This document shows, in pieces, positions 45,475 through 54,463 of a stretch of DNA of 64,000 nucleotides (its first letter is position 1; every line of letters begins with the position of its first letter). Source of the DNA: Mesorhizobium sp. 65-26 (GTDB lineage Bacteria; Pseudomonadota; Alphaproteobacteria; Rhizobiales; Rhizobiaceae); contig MKVL01000020.1 in the NCBI GenBank assembly GCA_001899205.1, positions 1 to 64,000 on the forward strand. The letters are read 5' to 3'. The position numbers and the translations under genes are program-made. The notes below the pieces were generated by a model. It was given only the letters and a program-made list of their open reading frames with translations, was not told the DNA's origin and searched no databases.

Positions 45475-45578
45475 ATGGAGCTGTCCGGCATTTCATGGAA
45501 TTGCGGACCAGCTCCATGCCTTTGTTTCTGCGCAATTCCGGACGGAAAACCGTTGCAGGCTTTCCCTGGAATTGCTCT
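45475..45578. repeat. Intercistronic inverted repeat plus rhizobial repeat (copy 3)
   Basis: Bases 45475-45487 (ATGGAGCTGTCCG) and 45504-45517 (CGGACCAGCTCCAT) form a stem with one bulge. Bases 45519-45578 (TTTGTTTCTGCGCAATTCCGGACGGAAAACCG ... CCCTGGAATTGCTC) are another copy of the element seen shortened at 4500-4560, in the opposite orientation. It lies between the binding-protein gene and the permease genes, where such hairpins often stabilise the upstream mRNA and lower permease output. Confidence 0.65.
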
Positions 45579-45642
45579 CGGAAGGTTGAGCAGGCGGGCA
45601 TGGCGCCATTGCCATGCCCGGCCGCTCATATGCGAGGCTTCG

Positions 45643-46440
45643 TCAGTTCGACTGCGGGTTGGAGCCGTAGATGTCGAAGTCGAAGTACTTCTTCGAAATC
45701 TCGTCATACTTGCCGCTGGCGCGAATGGCCTTGATGCCGGCGTTGAACTTCTCCTTCAGCGCCGTGTCTTCCTTGCGCAGGCCGACGCCGACGCCAGGCC
45801 CGAGCACCTCGTCGTCCGGCGCAACCATCCCCTTCAGGTCGCAGCAGGCCTTGCCCTGGTCGGACTTGAGGAATTCGCCGAGTGCGATCGAGTCGGCCTG
45901 CACCGCGTCGAGGCGGCCGGCGGCGAGATCGTTGTTGGCCTCGTCCTGGGTCTGGTACTCCTTGATCTCCGAGGCCGTGCCGCCGAAGTGCTTCTTGGCG
46001 TAGACGGCATGCACGGTCGAGACCTGGACGCCGACCACCTTGCCCTTCAGGTCGTCCGGCGTGGCGCCGAATTTCTGGTCCTTCGGGCCGATGATCGCCG
46101 TCGGGGTGTTGTAGTATTTGTCGGAGAAGTCGATCGTCTTCTTGCGCTCGTCGGTGATCGACATGGAGGAGACGATGGCATCGATCTTCTTGGTGGTCAG
46201 CGCCGGAATGATGCCGTCCCAGGCGACGGGGGTGATCACGCAGTCGAGCTTCTCCTCGGCGCAGACGGCGTCGACGAAATCGATCTCCCAGCCGACCCAC
46301 TTGCCTGACGCGTCCGGCGATGTAAAGGGCGGATAGGGTTCGGCGGCAACGCCGATCTTGACCTGGTCTGCCTTGGCGACACCCATGGCGGCGACGCCGA
46401 GCAGCAGCGCGGCGGCGAAGGTCTTCAGGACGGTCTTCAT
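45643..46440 (-). CDS. Cationic amino acid ABC transporter binding protein (ArgT/HisJ-like)
   Basis: 265 residues, signal peptide MKTVLKTFAAALLLGVAAMGVAKA. The mature chain starts DQVKIGVAAEPYPPFTSPDASGKWVGWEIDFVDAVCAEEKLDCVITPVAWDGIIPALTTKKIDAIVSSMSITDERKKTIDFSDKYY, close to the lysine/arginine/ornithine and opine binding proteins. The acidic and aromatic residues expected around a cationic ligand are present. Two extra cysteines in KACCDLKG occur in many HisJ-like proteins. ATG 46440 is chosen because GGGAG is eight bases upstream; two earlier starts at 46446 and 46449 are too close to it. Confidence 0.9.
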   Translation of the reverse strand: MKTVLKTFAAALLLGVAAMGVAKADQVKIGVAAEPYPPFTSPDASGKWVGWEIDFVDAVCAEEKLDCVITPVAWDGIIPALTTKKIDAIVSSMSITDERKKTIDFSDKYYNTPTAIIGPKDQKFGATPDDLKGKVVGVQVSTVHAVYAKKHFGGTASEIKEYQTQDEANNDLAAGRLDAVQADSIALGEFLKSDQGKACCDLKGMVAPDDEVLGPGVGVGLRKEDTALKEKFNAGIKAIRASGKYDEISKKYFDFDIYGSNPQSN

Positions 46441-46496
46441 AGTCATCACTCCCAGTTTGTTGTTGGTTCCCTGTTTTTCTTCCGCCCGGCCTTCCC

Positions 46497-47312
46497 CTAG
46501 CCGATGTTGCGGATGAACTGCTTGAGGCGCTCGGATTTCGGGGCGCCGAAAATCTGCTCCGGCGGGCCTTCTTCCTCGACCAGCCCGTTGTAGAGATAGA
46601 TGACATGCGTCGCGACTTCGCGCGCGAACTTCATCTCATGGGTCACCAGAACCATGGTTCGCCCCTCGCGCGCCAGGTCGCCGATGACCTTGAGCACCTC
46701 GCCGACCAGTTCGGGATCGAGCGCGGAGGTCGGCTCGTCGAACAGCATGACGCGTGGATTGATGGCCAGCGCCCGCGCGATCGCCGCGCGCTGCTGCTGG
46801 CCGCCGGAAAGGTAAGCCGGATAGACATCGCGCTTCTCGCCAAGGCCGACGCGCGCCAGCAGTTTCTCGGCCTGCGCGACGGCCTCGTCGCGCTTGACGC
46901 CCAGCACGTGCACGGGAACCTCGATGACGTTTTCGAGCAACGTCATATGGCTCCACAGGTTGAAGTTCTGGAAGACCATGCCCAGCCTGGAGCGGATGCG
47001 CTCGATCTGCCTGCGATCGGCCGGCACCGTGTGGCCATGGCTGTCGGCCTTCAGCTTGATCTCCTCGCCATTGACGCGGATGATGCCGCTGGTTGGGTTT
47101 TCCAGGCAGTTGATGCAACGCAGCAGCGTCGATTTGCCGGAGCCCGAGCCGCCGATGATGGCGACCACCTCGCCGTCCCGCGCAGACAGCGAGACGCCCT
47201 TCAGCACATGCAACTGGCCGAACTTCTTGTGCAGGTTCTCGACATGGATGGCTTCGGCGGCACCGTTGCGCGTCGTCTGGTTCGAGGCGGGCGCGGTGAC
47301 ATGCGCCATCAT
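46497..47312 (-). CDS. Cationic amino acid ABC transporter ATP-binding protein (HisP-like)
   Basis: 271 residues. Walker A GGSGSGKST, Q-loop VFQNFNLWSHMTLLENV, signature LSGGQQQR, Walker B VMLFDEPTSALD, H-loop LVTHEM. The insertion VNGEEIKLKADSHGHTVPADRRQIERIRSRLGMVFQNFNLW is diagnostic of HisP/OccP proteins that handle cationic amino acids and opines. It is first in the minus-strand operon, ahead of its binding protein, and divergent from the dimethylargininase-like gene across 192 bases. Confidence 0.92.
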   Translation of the reverse strand: MMAHVTAPASNQTTRNGAAEAIHVENLHKKFGQLHVLKGVSLSARDGEVVAIIGGSGSGKSTLLRCINCLENPTSGIIRVNGEEIKLKADSHGHTVPADRRQIERIRSRLGMVFQNFNLWSHMTLLENVIEVPVHVLGVKRDEAVAQAEKLLARVGLGEKRDVYPAYLSGGQQQRAAIARALAINPRVMLFDEPTSALDPELVGEVLKVIGDLAREGRTMVLVTHEMKFAREVATHVIYLYNGLVEEEGPPEQIFGAPKSERLKQFIRNIG

Positions 47313-47504
47313 CCGTTCGCCGCTCCTCGGAGCGACCTGAAACGTCGGTGCTGGATTCTCTGTCCCATTTATCAGTCGCTTATTATGGTTCCCGTATTCA
47401 AGATGGACCGTTCAGCTTGCCGCCGTCAACCATGCTTGTTGGACCATTGATCACAGCTTGCTGTAGTGGTTATTGGCGGGATCGCGCCTGCAGGGGAGAA
47501 TTTT

Positions 47505-48380
47505 GTGGGAAAACCATATGGGTCGCAGTCCATGGCCGCGCCGTTGCGGCGGGTCCTTATGCGTTCAGCGGCCAGCGCCATGCCGCGCGCCAAGGCGGCT
47601 GAGTGGCACTATGGCCCGGGCTTCGATCCGGCCAGGGCAGCGGTCCAGCACGATGCGTTGACGAAGCTGGTCGCGTCCTCCGGCACCGAGATCGAATGGC
47701 TGACCGACGCCGATGACGGGCTGGCCGATTCCGTCTTCACGCATGACCCGTCCCTGGTGACCGCGCATGGCGCCGTGATCCTGTCGATGGGCAAGGCGCT
47801 GCGCCGATCCGAGCCATCGCTGCACGAGCAGGCCTACGGACGCATGGGTGTGCCGATCCTCGGACGCATCCAGGATCCGGGCCAGGTCGAAGGTGGCGAC
47901 TGCGTCTGGGTGGACGAGCGCACCCTGGCCGTCGGCCGAGGCGTCCGCACCAACCAGGATGGCATCCAGCAGCTTTCGAACCTGCTTACGCCCAAGGGCA
48001 TCGCGGTCTACGGTTTCGACCTGCCGCTCTGGCATGGCGAGGAAGCCTGCCTGCATCTGATGTCGGTGATCAGCCCGCTGGCCGACGACCTTGCGCTGGT
48101 TTACGCGCCGCTGCTGCCGGCCGCCTTCTACCAGATGCTGCGTGCCCGCGGCATCACGCTGGTCGAGGGCGATGCTGGCGAATTCGCCGCCTCCAACGGC
48201 CTCAGCCTCAACGTGCTGCCGACGGCGCCGCGCCAGGTCATCGCCGTAGCCGGCTTTCCCAGGACGGCGGCTGCCATGGAAGCCGCCGGCTGTACCGTCG
48301 CGACCTTCGAGGCGGATGCGCTCTGTATCGCCTGCGAAGGCGGCCCGACCTGCCTCACGCGCCCGGTGCTGCGCCAATGA
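47505..48380 (+). CDS. Dimethylarginine dimethylaminohydrolase/amidinotransferase-family protein
   Basis: 291 residues of the guanidino-modifying enzyme superfamily (DDAH, arginine deiminase, amidinotransferase). Visible active-site elements are DSVFTHDPSLV near residue 80, QVEGGDCVWVDERTLAVGRG, HLMSVI with the catalytic-type histidine, and C-terminal CEGGPTCLTRPVLRQ with the predicted nucleophilic cysteine. It would hydrolyse a guanidino compound such as methylated arginine to citrulline and an amine. GTG 47505 has GGGGAG upstream and gives the family-like start GKPYGSQSMAAPLRRVLMR. It overlaps the next gene by four bases. Confidence 0.85.
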   Translation: MGKPYGSQSMAAPLRRVLMRSAASAMPRAKAAEWHYGPGFDPARAAVQHDALTKLVASSGTEIEWLTDADDGLADSVFTHDPSLVTAHGAVILSMGKALRRSEPSLHEQAYGRMGVPILGRIQDPGQVEGGDCVWVDERTLAVGRGVRTNQDGIQQLSNLLTPKGIAVYGFDLPLWHGEEACLHLMSVISPLADDLALVYAPLLPAAFYQMLRARGITLVEGDAGEFAASNGLSLNVLPTAPRQVIAVAGFPRTAAAMEAAGCTVATFEADALCIACEGGPTCLTRPVLRQ

Positions 48381-49954
48381 CGACCATCGGAGAAGCGCTC
48401 ATCACCTTGCTGGAGGCGCACGGCGTCGACACAGTGTTCGGCATTCCCGGCGTGCACACGGTCGAGCTCTATCGCGGGCTCGCCAGGTCGAGGATCCGCC
48501 ATGTCACGCCGCGCCACGAGCAGGGCGCAGGCTTCATGGCCGATGGCTATGCCCGCGCCAGCGGCCGGCCTGGCGTCGCCTTCGTCATCACCGGGCCGGG
48601 CCTCACCAACACCATCACCGCCATGGGCCAGGCGCGCGCCGATTCGGTGCCGATGCTGGTCATCTCAGGCGTCAATGCCACCGACACGCTCGGCAAGGGG
48701 CTGGGCTTCCTGCATGAACTGCCCGACCAGCGCGGCATGATGGAGAAGGTGGCGCTGTTCTCGCAACGCGTCACCGAGGCGCACGAACTGCCGGGCGCGC
48801 TGGCGCGTGCCTTTGCCTCGTTCTCGTCGACGCGGCCTGGGCCGGTCCATATCGAGATCCCGACCGACGTCATGGTCAAGTCCGCCGACGGCATCATGGC
48901 GGCGTTGAGCAACGCCGCGCCGCCGGAGCCCGCTGCGGCATCTATCGCCGAGGCCGCCAGGCTCTGCGCTTCCGCCAGCCGCCCGCTGATCCTTGCCGGC
49001 GGCGGCGCGAAAAAAGCCGATGCGCAATTGCGCCGGCTGGCCGAACGCCTTGGCGCGCCCGTGGTCCAGACCGCCAATGCAAGGGGCCTGTTGCACCGTC
49101 ATCCGCTCTGCGTGCCGGCGAGCCCGAGCCTCCAGAGCGTGCGCGCGTTGATGGCCGAGGCCGATCTGGTGATTGCCGCCGGCACGGAGTTCGGCCCGAC
49201 CGATTATGACGGCTATGGCGATGGCGGCTTCGTGCTGCCGCCGAAGCTGATCCGCATCGATATCGGCGCCGGCCAGTTGGCGCGCCGCCCCGCAACGGTC
49301 TCGATCCAGGCCGACTGCGCGGAAGCGCTCGAGGCGCTGCTCGCGGCGATCGGCTCCGGCCATGCCGCGCCCGAAGGCGAAGCCCGCGCCGCCGCTGCCC
49401 GGCAGGCAGCCTTCAGCGAATTGAAGCCGGCTTACGCCGCGCAGGTGCGCGCGGTCGAGGCGATCCGCGACGCGCTGCCGGGCGCCATCATCGTCGGCGA
49501 TTCGACGCAGCCCATCTACGCCGCCAACCTCTATTACGATCATGACCGGCCGGGCGGCTGGTTCAATGCCGCCACCGGCTTCGGCGCGCTTGGCTACGGG
49601 CCGCCGGCGGCCATCGGCGCGGCGCTTGGCGTGCCCGAGGCGCCCGTGGTGTGCCTCACCGGCGACGGCGGCTTCCAGTTCACCTTGCCCGAGCTTGGCG
49701 CGGCGCTCGACGCCAAGGCGCCGGTGATCTTCGTGGTCTGGAACAATTACGGTTATCGCGAGATCGAGACCTCGATGCTCGATGTCGGCGTGGAACCGGT
49801 CGGCGTCTCGCCGGCTCCGCCGGATTTCTGCAAGCTGGCCGAGGCCTATGGCCTCGCCGCCGAGAGGCTTGCGGATGTCGGCGAGCTTCCCCGGGCGCTG
49901 AAGCGCGCGCGGGCGGCCGCGGCGCCGTGCCTGATCGAAATCATCGTCGACTGA
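48377..49954 (+). CDS. aruI: 5-guanidino-2-oxopentanoate decarboxylase-like TPP enzyme (AruI-like)
   Basis: 525 residues, acetolactate synthase/decarboxylase family. The catalytic glutamate lies in PRHEQGAGFMADGYAR, and the TPP motif runs GDGGFQFTLPELGAAL to NN in WNNYGYREIE. The whole chain resembles AruI, which decarboxylates 2-ketoarginine to 4-guanidinobutyraldehyde in the arginine transaminase pathway. Translational coupling to the dimethylargininase-like gene and the divergent cationic amino acid transporter support a guanidino substrate. The transaminase AruH and the aldehyde dehydrogenase are not in the window. Acetolactate synthase is less likely, because no small subunit is nearby. 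Confidence 0.82.
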   Translation: MTTIGEALITLLEAHGVDTVFGIPGVHTVELYRGLARSRIRHVTPRHEQGAGFMADGYARASGRPGVAFVITGPGLTNTITAMGQARADSVPMLVISGVNATDTLGKGLGFLHELPDQRGMMEKVALFSQRVTEAHELPGALARAFASFSSTRPGPVHIEIPTDVMVKSADGIMAALSNAAPPEPAAASIAEAARLCASASRPLILAGGGAKKADAQLRRLAERLGAPVVQTANARGLLHRHPLCVPASPSLQSVRALMAEADLVIAAGTEFGPTDYDGYGDGGFVLPPKLIRIDIGAGQLARRPATVSIQADCAEALEALLAAIGSGHAAPEGEARAAAARQAAFSELKPAYAAQVRAVEAIRDALPGAIIVGDSTQPIYAANLYYDHDRPGGWFNAATGFGALGYGPPAAIGAALGVPEAPVVCLTGDGGFQFTLPELGAALDAKAPVIFVVWNNYGYREIETSMLDVGVEPVGVSPAPPDFCKLAEAYGLAAERLADVGELPRALKRARAAAAPCLIEIIVD

Positions 49955-49960
49955 AGATCG

Positions 49961-50938
49961 ATGGCGGGCGATGCCTATGGCGAGGACTCGTTTTTCCGTG
50001 AGCGGGTTCCGCACCGGGATTCGCTGAAGCTGGCGCATCTTGCGCCCTTGCGCTGGCTGGCATCGGGACGCGCCATGCCCTGGCCTGTGCGCAAACGCGC
50101 CGCGAAGGCGCATATGTATCTCTCGCGCAGAACGGACTGGCGTGCGCGCACGGTCGCCGTCGATCATAGCCAATGGTGCTCGGCCAGCCAGCCGACAGGC
50201 GGCCTCGGCCCGATCTGGCAATTTTGGGCGCAGGGCGCCGATCAGGCTCCGCCGATCGTCAAGGCCTGCCTGCGCTCGGTCATGCAGAACCGGGGCGAGC
50301 GCCGGGTCGTCGTGCTCGACGACGAGACATTAGCCGACCATGTCGAATTGCCTGGTCATATCTGGGACAAGCGAGCCCGCGGGCTCATGACGAGCCAGCA
50401 TTTCTCCAACTTCGCCCGGCTCGCCCTGCTCTATCACCATGGCGGGACCTGGCTCGATGCCACCATCCTGCTGCGGCAGCCCGTGCCCGCCGAGATCGAG
50501 CGCGAGGACTTCTATATCCTGCGCGAGACCCACCGTCGCCTTCCCCGTCTGGTGGAGACCTGGTTCATCCATGCCCGCAAAGGTCATCCGCTGGTCGAGA
50601 CGGTGTTTAAGGGCCTTGCCGACTACTGGCTGAAATACGATCGGCTGCACCAGTACTTCATGTTCCCGCACCACATGGAGGCTTCGCTGCTGCTGCACGC
50701 GCCGTTGCGGCGCGACTTCCTGCGCATGCCGCAGGTCGGCGCCGACCGGCCGCACGCGCTCCAGCGTCGCCTTTTCGAGCCTTTCGACGAGGACGCGCAC
50801 CGTGCCGTGTTCGACCGCTTCTGGCTGCACAAGCTGACCCACAGGGAGACGCGCCCGGAGGTGACGGAGCGGCTGGTCTGGGATGCGATCGTCAGCGGCT
50901 GGCCTGGACAGGCGATCGCGGACGGCAGCGTCGAGTAA
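49961..50938 (+). CDS. Capsular polysaccharide synthesis-type glycosyltransferase
   Basis: 325 residues. The region PIWQFWAQGADQAPPIVKACLRSV, then LMTSQHFSNFARLALLYHHGGTWLDATILLRQP, matches the Caps_synth/GT32-like family: a short nucleotide-sugar-binding half and the GGTWLDAT motif (equivalent to the DxD metal site). It would transfer a sugar to a surface polysaccharide or lipid. Cytoplasmic, no membrane segment. It begins six bases after the aruI-like stop, so it may be read from the same transcript although the function is unrelated. Confidence 0.82.
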   Translation: MAGDAYGEDSFFRERVPHRDSLKLAHLAPLRWLASGRAMPWPVRKRAAKAHMYLSRRTDWRARTVAVDHSQWCSASQPTGGLGPIWQFWAQGADQAPPIVKACLRSVMQNRGERRVVVLDDETLADHVELPGHIWDKRARGLMTSQHFSNFARLALLYHHGGTWLDATILLRQPVPAEIEREDFYILRETHRRLPRLVETWFIHARKGHPLVETVFKGLADYWLKYDRLHQYFMFPHHMEASLLLHAPLRRDFLRMPQVGADRPHALQRRLFEPFDEDAHRAVFDRFWLHKLTHRETRPEVTERLVWDAIVSGWPGQAIADGSVE

Positions 50939-51068
50939 AATCTCGACGCATGCAAAAACGGGCTTCTGCCATGTCGATATTTCAATTGAGTGACGGGCCG
51001 AAAGAAGCGACGCTCCCGTGGAGCGGCATAGCCAGATAACCATAAGAAAAGACCGGAGGAAGTCGACG

Positions 51069-51776
51069 ATGACGGAAACACTGAGCGGCAGGCATATTGT
51101 GGTGACCGGGGGAACCGGAGCACTCGGCGGTGCCGTCGTGGGAAAGCTGCTGGAGCAGGGGGCGATCTGCCACGTTCCCAACGCCCATGCGGCGGCGCCC
51201 GGCCACTTCCCTTTCACCACGCATGAGCGCGTCATGCTCGCGCACAATGTCGACCTGTCGGATTCCGCCAAGGTCGAGGCCTTCTACCGCCAGGTGCCGG
51301 AACTGTGGGCTTCCATCCATCTCGCCGGCGGTTTCACCATGGCGCCGGTCGAGAAGATCGAATCGGCGTCCTTCGCCGAGATGATGGACACCAATGCGCG
51401 CACCGTCTTCCTGTGCAGCCGCGCCGCGGTGCGTTCGATGCTGGCTTCCGGCACGGCGGGGCGCATCGTCAATGTGACGGCGCGCGCCGGGCTCGATCCG
51501 CGCCGGGGCGCCGGCATGGTCGCCTACGCCGCCAGCAAGGCGGCAGTCGCCGCCATGACGGTGGCGATGGCCGAGGAACTGAAAGGCAAGGGCATCCTCG
51601 TCAACGCGGTTGCCCCGTCCACGCTGGACACGCCGGCTAACCGCGCCGACATGCCGGATGCCGATTTCGACAAATGGGTCAGCCTCGATGCCGCTGCCGA
51701 GGCCATCGCCTATCTGGCTTCGCCGGTGAACCAGGCGATGAGCGGCACGCTGGTGCCGCTTTACGGCCGCGCCTGA
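51069..51776 (+). CDS. Short-chain dehydrogenase/reductase (SDR) family protein
   Basis: 235 residues. TGGTGALGGAVVGKLLEQG is the cofactor-binding loop; YAASKAAVAAMT carries the catalytic Tyr-x3-Lys; VTARAGLDPRRGAGMVAYAASK leads to it. In place of the usual catalytic serine region there is IVNVTARAG, so activity on a standard alcohol or ketone is not certain. ATG 51069 follows GGAGGAAG at good spacing. It is monocistronic and converges on rpsA, with a strong terminator between. Confidence 0.88.
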   Translation: MTETLSGRHIVVTGGTGALGGAVVGKLLEQGAICHVPNAHAAAPGHFPFTTHERVMLAHNVDLSDSAKVEAFYRQVPELWASIHLAGGFTMAPVEKIESASFAEMMDTNARTVFLCSRAAVRSMLASGTAGRIVNVTARAGLDPRRGAGMVAYAASKAAVAAMTVAMAEELKGKGILVNAVAPSTLDTPANRADMPDADFDKWVSLDAAAEAIAYLASPVNQAMSGTLVPLYGRA

Positions 51777-51806
51777 TTTCACCTGATTTCATAAGACAGC
51801 CGACAA

Positions 51807-51845
51807 ACAAAAACCCCGCCGGATCGCTCCGGCGGGGTTTTTGTT
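51807..51845. terminator. Bidirectional intrinsic terminator between SDR gene and rpsA
   Basis: AAAAACCCCGCCGG and CCGGCGGGGTTTTTG with a six-base loop; T runs on both strands. Serves the converging genes. Confidence 0.93.
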
Positions 51846-51866
51846 TCGGTTCGCTCGAAGCGAGGC

Positions 51867-53564
51867 TTAGTTGCCCTGCTTCTTCAACGCCGCGCCCAGG
51901 ATGTCGCCCAGCGAGGCGCCGGAGTCGGTCGAGCCGTACTGTGCGACCGCTTCCTTCTCTTCGGCGATTTCCAGCGCCTTGATCGAGACCTGCAGCTTGC
52001 GGGTCTTCTTGTCGAAGGCGATGACGCGGGCGTCGACCTTCTGGCCGACGGTGAAGCGCTCGGGGCGCTGCTCGTCGCGGTCACGGCTGAGGTCGGAGCG
52101 CTTGATGAAGGTCTCGAGGCCGCTGTCGACCAGCCGCACTTCGAGGCCACCATCCTTCACGCCCGTCACTTCGCAGGTGACGACGGCGTTCTTGCGCAGC
52201 TCGCCCGAATTCGCGGCGTCGCCGACGGTGTCACGCGCCAGCTGCTTGATGCCGAGCGAGATGCGCTCCTTCTCGATATCGACGTCGAGCACCTGAGCCT
52301 TGACCACGTCGCCGCGGTTGTACTCTTCGATCACCTGCTCGCCCGGACGGGTCCAGTCGAGGTCGGAGAGATGGACCATGCCGTCCACGTCGCCTTCCAG
52401 GCCGATGAACAGGCCGAACTCGGTCTTGTTCTTGACCTCGCCCTCGACCTGGCTGCCGACCGGATGGGTGCGCGCGAAGGCTTCCCACGGGTTTTCCAGC
52501 GTCTGCTTGAGGCCGAGCGAGATGCGGCGCTTGGCCGGATCGACCTCGAGCACCACCACGTCGACTTCCTGCGTCGTCGACAGGATCTTGCCGGGGTGCA
52601 CGTTCTTCTTCGTCCACGACATTTCCGAAACGTGGATGAGGCCCTCGATGCCCGGCTCCAGCTCGACGAACGCGCCGTAGTCGGTGATGTTGGTGACGGT
52701 GCCCTTGATCTTCTTGCCGATCGGGAACTTGGTGCCGATATCCGACCACGGATCCGACTCGAGCTGCTTCATGCCGAGCGAGATGCGGTGGGTTTCCTGG
52801 TTGATGCGGATGATCTGCACCTTGACCGTCTGACCGATGTTGAGGATCTCGGTCGGATGGTTGACGCGACGCCATGCCATGTCGGTGACATGCAACAGGC
52901 CGTCGATGCCGCCGAGGTCGACGAACGCACCGTAGTCGGTGATGTTCTTGACCACGCCTTCGACCACCTGGCCTTCCTCGAGGTTCTGCACGATCTCCGA
53001 ACGCTGTTCGGCGCGGCTCTCCTCGAGCACGGTGCGACGCGACACGACGATGTTGCCGCGACGGCGATCCATCTTGAGGATCTCGAAGGGCTGCGGGTTG
53101 TGCATCAGCGGGGAAACGTCGCGGATCGGACGGATGTCGACCTGGCTGCGCGGCAGGAACGCCACGGCGCCGTCGAGATCGACCGTGAAGCCGCCCTTGA
53201 CCTGGTTGAAGATGACGCCTTCGACGCGCTCACCCTTGGTGAACTTCTCCTCGAGGCGCACCCAGCTCTCCTCGCGGCGAGCCTTCTCGCGCGATAGCAT
53301 GGCTTCGCCCAGCGCGTTCTCGATGCGCTCGACGTAGACTTCGACGGTATCGCCGACCTTGAGGGTGGTTTCCTTGCCCTTGGCGCCGAATTCCTTCAGC
53401 GGCACGCGGCCTTCGACCTTGAGGCCGACGTCGATGATGGCCATGTCCTTCTCGATCGCGGTGATCGTGCCCCGGACAACCTGGCCCTCGCCGGAATGGC
53501 CGGCGGTGAATGATTCTTCGAGCATGCTCGCGAAATCGTCGCGAGACGGATTAGCAGCTGACAT
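51867..53564 (-). CDS. rpsA: 30S ribosomal protein S1
   Basis: 565 residues made of six S1 (OB-fold) repeats, the usual length. Repeats are visible from residue 25 (GQVVRGTITAIEKDMAIIDVGLKVEGRVPLKEF) through the strongly conserved central ones (GVVKNITDYGAFVDLGGIDGLLHVTDMAWRR, GTVTNITDYGAFVELEPGIEGLIHVSEMSW, GEVKNKTEFGLFIGLEGDVDGMVHLSDLDW). It recruits structured mRNAs to the 30S subunit. Downstream of cmk on the same strand with 204 bases between, as in other rhizobia. Confidence 0.97.
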   Translation of the reverse strand: MSAANPSRDDFASMLEESFTAGHSGEGQVVRGTITAIEKDMAIIDVGLKVEGRVPLKEFGAKGKETTLKVGDTVEVYVERIENALGEAMLSREKARREESWVRLEEKFTKGERVEGVIFNQVKGGFTVDLDGAVAFLPRSQVDIRPIRDVSPLMHNPQPFEILKMDRRRGNIVVSRRTVLEESRAEQRSEIVQNLEEGQVVEGVVKNITDYGAFVDLGGIDGLLHVTDMAWRRVNHPTEILNIGQTVKVQIIRINQETHRISLGMKQLESDPWSDIGTKFPIGKKIKGTVTNITDYGAFVELEPGIEGLIHVSEMSWTKKNVHPGKILSTTQEVDVVVLEVDPAKRRISLGLKQTLENPWEAFARTHPVGSQVEGEVKNKTEFGLFIGLEGDVDGMVHLSDLDWTRPGEQVIEEYNRGDVVKAQVLDVDIEKERISLGIKQLARDTVGDAANSGELRKNAVVTCEVTGVKDGGLEVRLVDSGLETFIKRSDLSRDRDEQRPERFTVGQKVDARVIAFDKKTRKLQVSIKALEIAEEKEAVAQYGSTDSGASLGDILGAALKKQGN

Positions 53565-53768
53565 TGTTTCTCCTGGAATGCCCCGCGTTTCGAACGGGAC
53601 GGGCGCCGTGGGTTAGCGTTGCGTTCGCCTGCCGGCGTTCCGGGCTTAAAGCCCTTGGCCGCTATCTCAGCGGCAAGTCCGGCGCATGTAGAATGCTGGC
53701 AGGCTGGTTCGTGCCCGATATGGGTATTTTCCTCGCTTCCGGCAACGGAAACACGAAAGAAACCCGGA

Positions 53769-54419
53769 TCAGGCCCCGCTTCTCGCGGCCAGGACGTCGT
53801 CGATGATCGCCATGGCCGCGAGAAACGCGGCTTCTATAGCCATTTCGCTGGTATCAAGCAAGTGCGCGTCGGCGGCCGGCTTCAATGGCGAGTCGGCACG
53901 GCCCATGTCGCGTTCGTCGCGCCGCTCGATATCGGCGAGGATCGTAGCAAAATCGGCGCTGCCGCCCATGCTCTCGATCTCGGCCAGCCGGCGCCTGGCC
54001 CGTACTGCCGCGCTTGCCGTCACATAGAGCTTTATGTCGGCGTCCGGGCACACCACCGTGCCGATATCGCGGCCATCAAGCACGGCGCCCGGCGGCGCCT
54101 TGGCGAAGGCTCGCTGCTTGTCGACGAGGATGCGTCGCACCGATGGGATGACGGCGACCTTGGAGGCGGCTTCGCCCACCGCATGCGCCGACAGCACCGT
54201 GCGGTCGAGGTTCGAGAGATCGACCTGTCGCGCCGCGGTCTCCGCCGCCGAGACATTGTCGAGTGGCAGGCCGAGCTCGAGCAGCCGGTGGGCCACCGCG
54301 CGATAAGTGAGGCCGGTATCGAGCAGGTTCAGCCGGTAATGGTCGGAGAGCCGGCGGGCCAGCGTGCCCTTGCCGGCGCCGGCCGGCCCGTCGATGGCAA
54401 TGGTGAAGGTGTGGGTCAT
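53769..54419 (-). CDS. cmk: Cytidylate kinase
   Basis: 216 residues. Phosphorylates CMP and dCMP with ATP. P-loop [16 protein letters not shown] at residues 8-23; [22 protein letters not shown] is the conserved CMP-binding segment, followed by RRDERDMGR with the lid arginines. ATG 54419 ([18 protein letters not shown]) is chosen on family N-termini; the longer frame to 54452 has no support. It sits between aroA and rpsA, the classic aroA-cmk-rpsA order. Confidence 0.96.
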   Translation of the reverse strand: MTHTFTIAIDGPAGAGKGTLARRLSDHYRLNLLDTGLTYRAVAHRLLELGLPLDNVSAAETAARQVDLSNLDRTVLSAHAVGEAASKVAVIPSVRRILVDKQRAFAKAPPGAVLDGRDIGTVVCPDADIKLYVTASAAVRARRRLAEIESMGGSADFATILADIERRDERDMGRADSPLKPAADAHLLDTSEMAIEAAFLAAMAIIDDVLAARSGA

Positions 54420-54463
54420 TGGCGGGCCGCCGCTTTGTTTGCTTGGCGACAAATCCTCGCGCC

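Noticed and set aside
48377-49954. Naming the TPP enzyme ilvB (acetolactate synthase)
   Set aside because: No regulatory small subunit nearby and the context and overall pattern favour an AruI-type decarboxylase.
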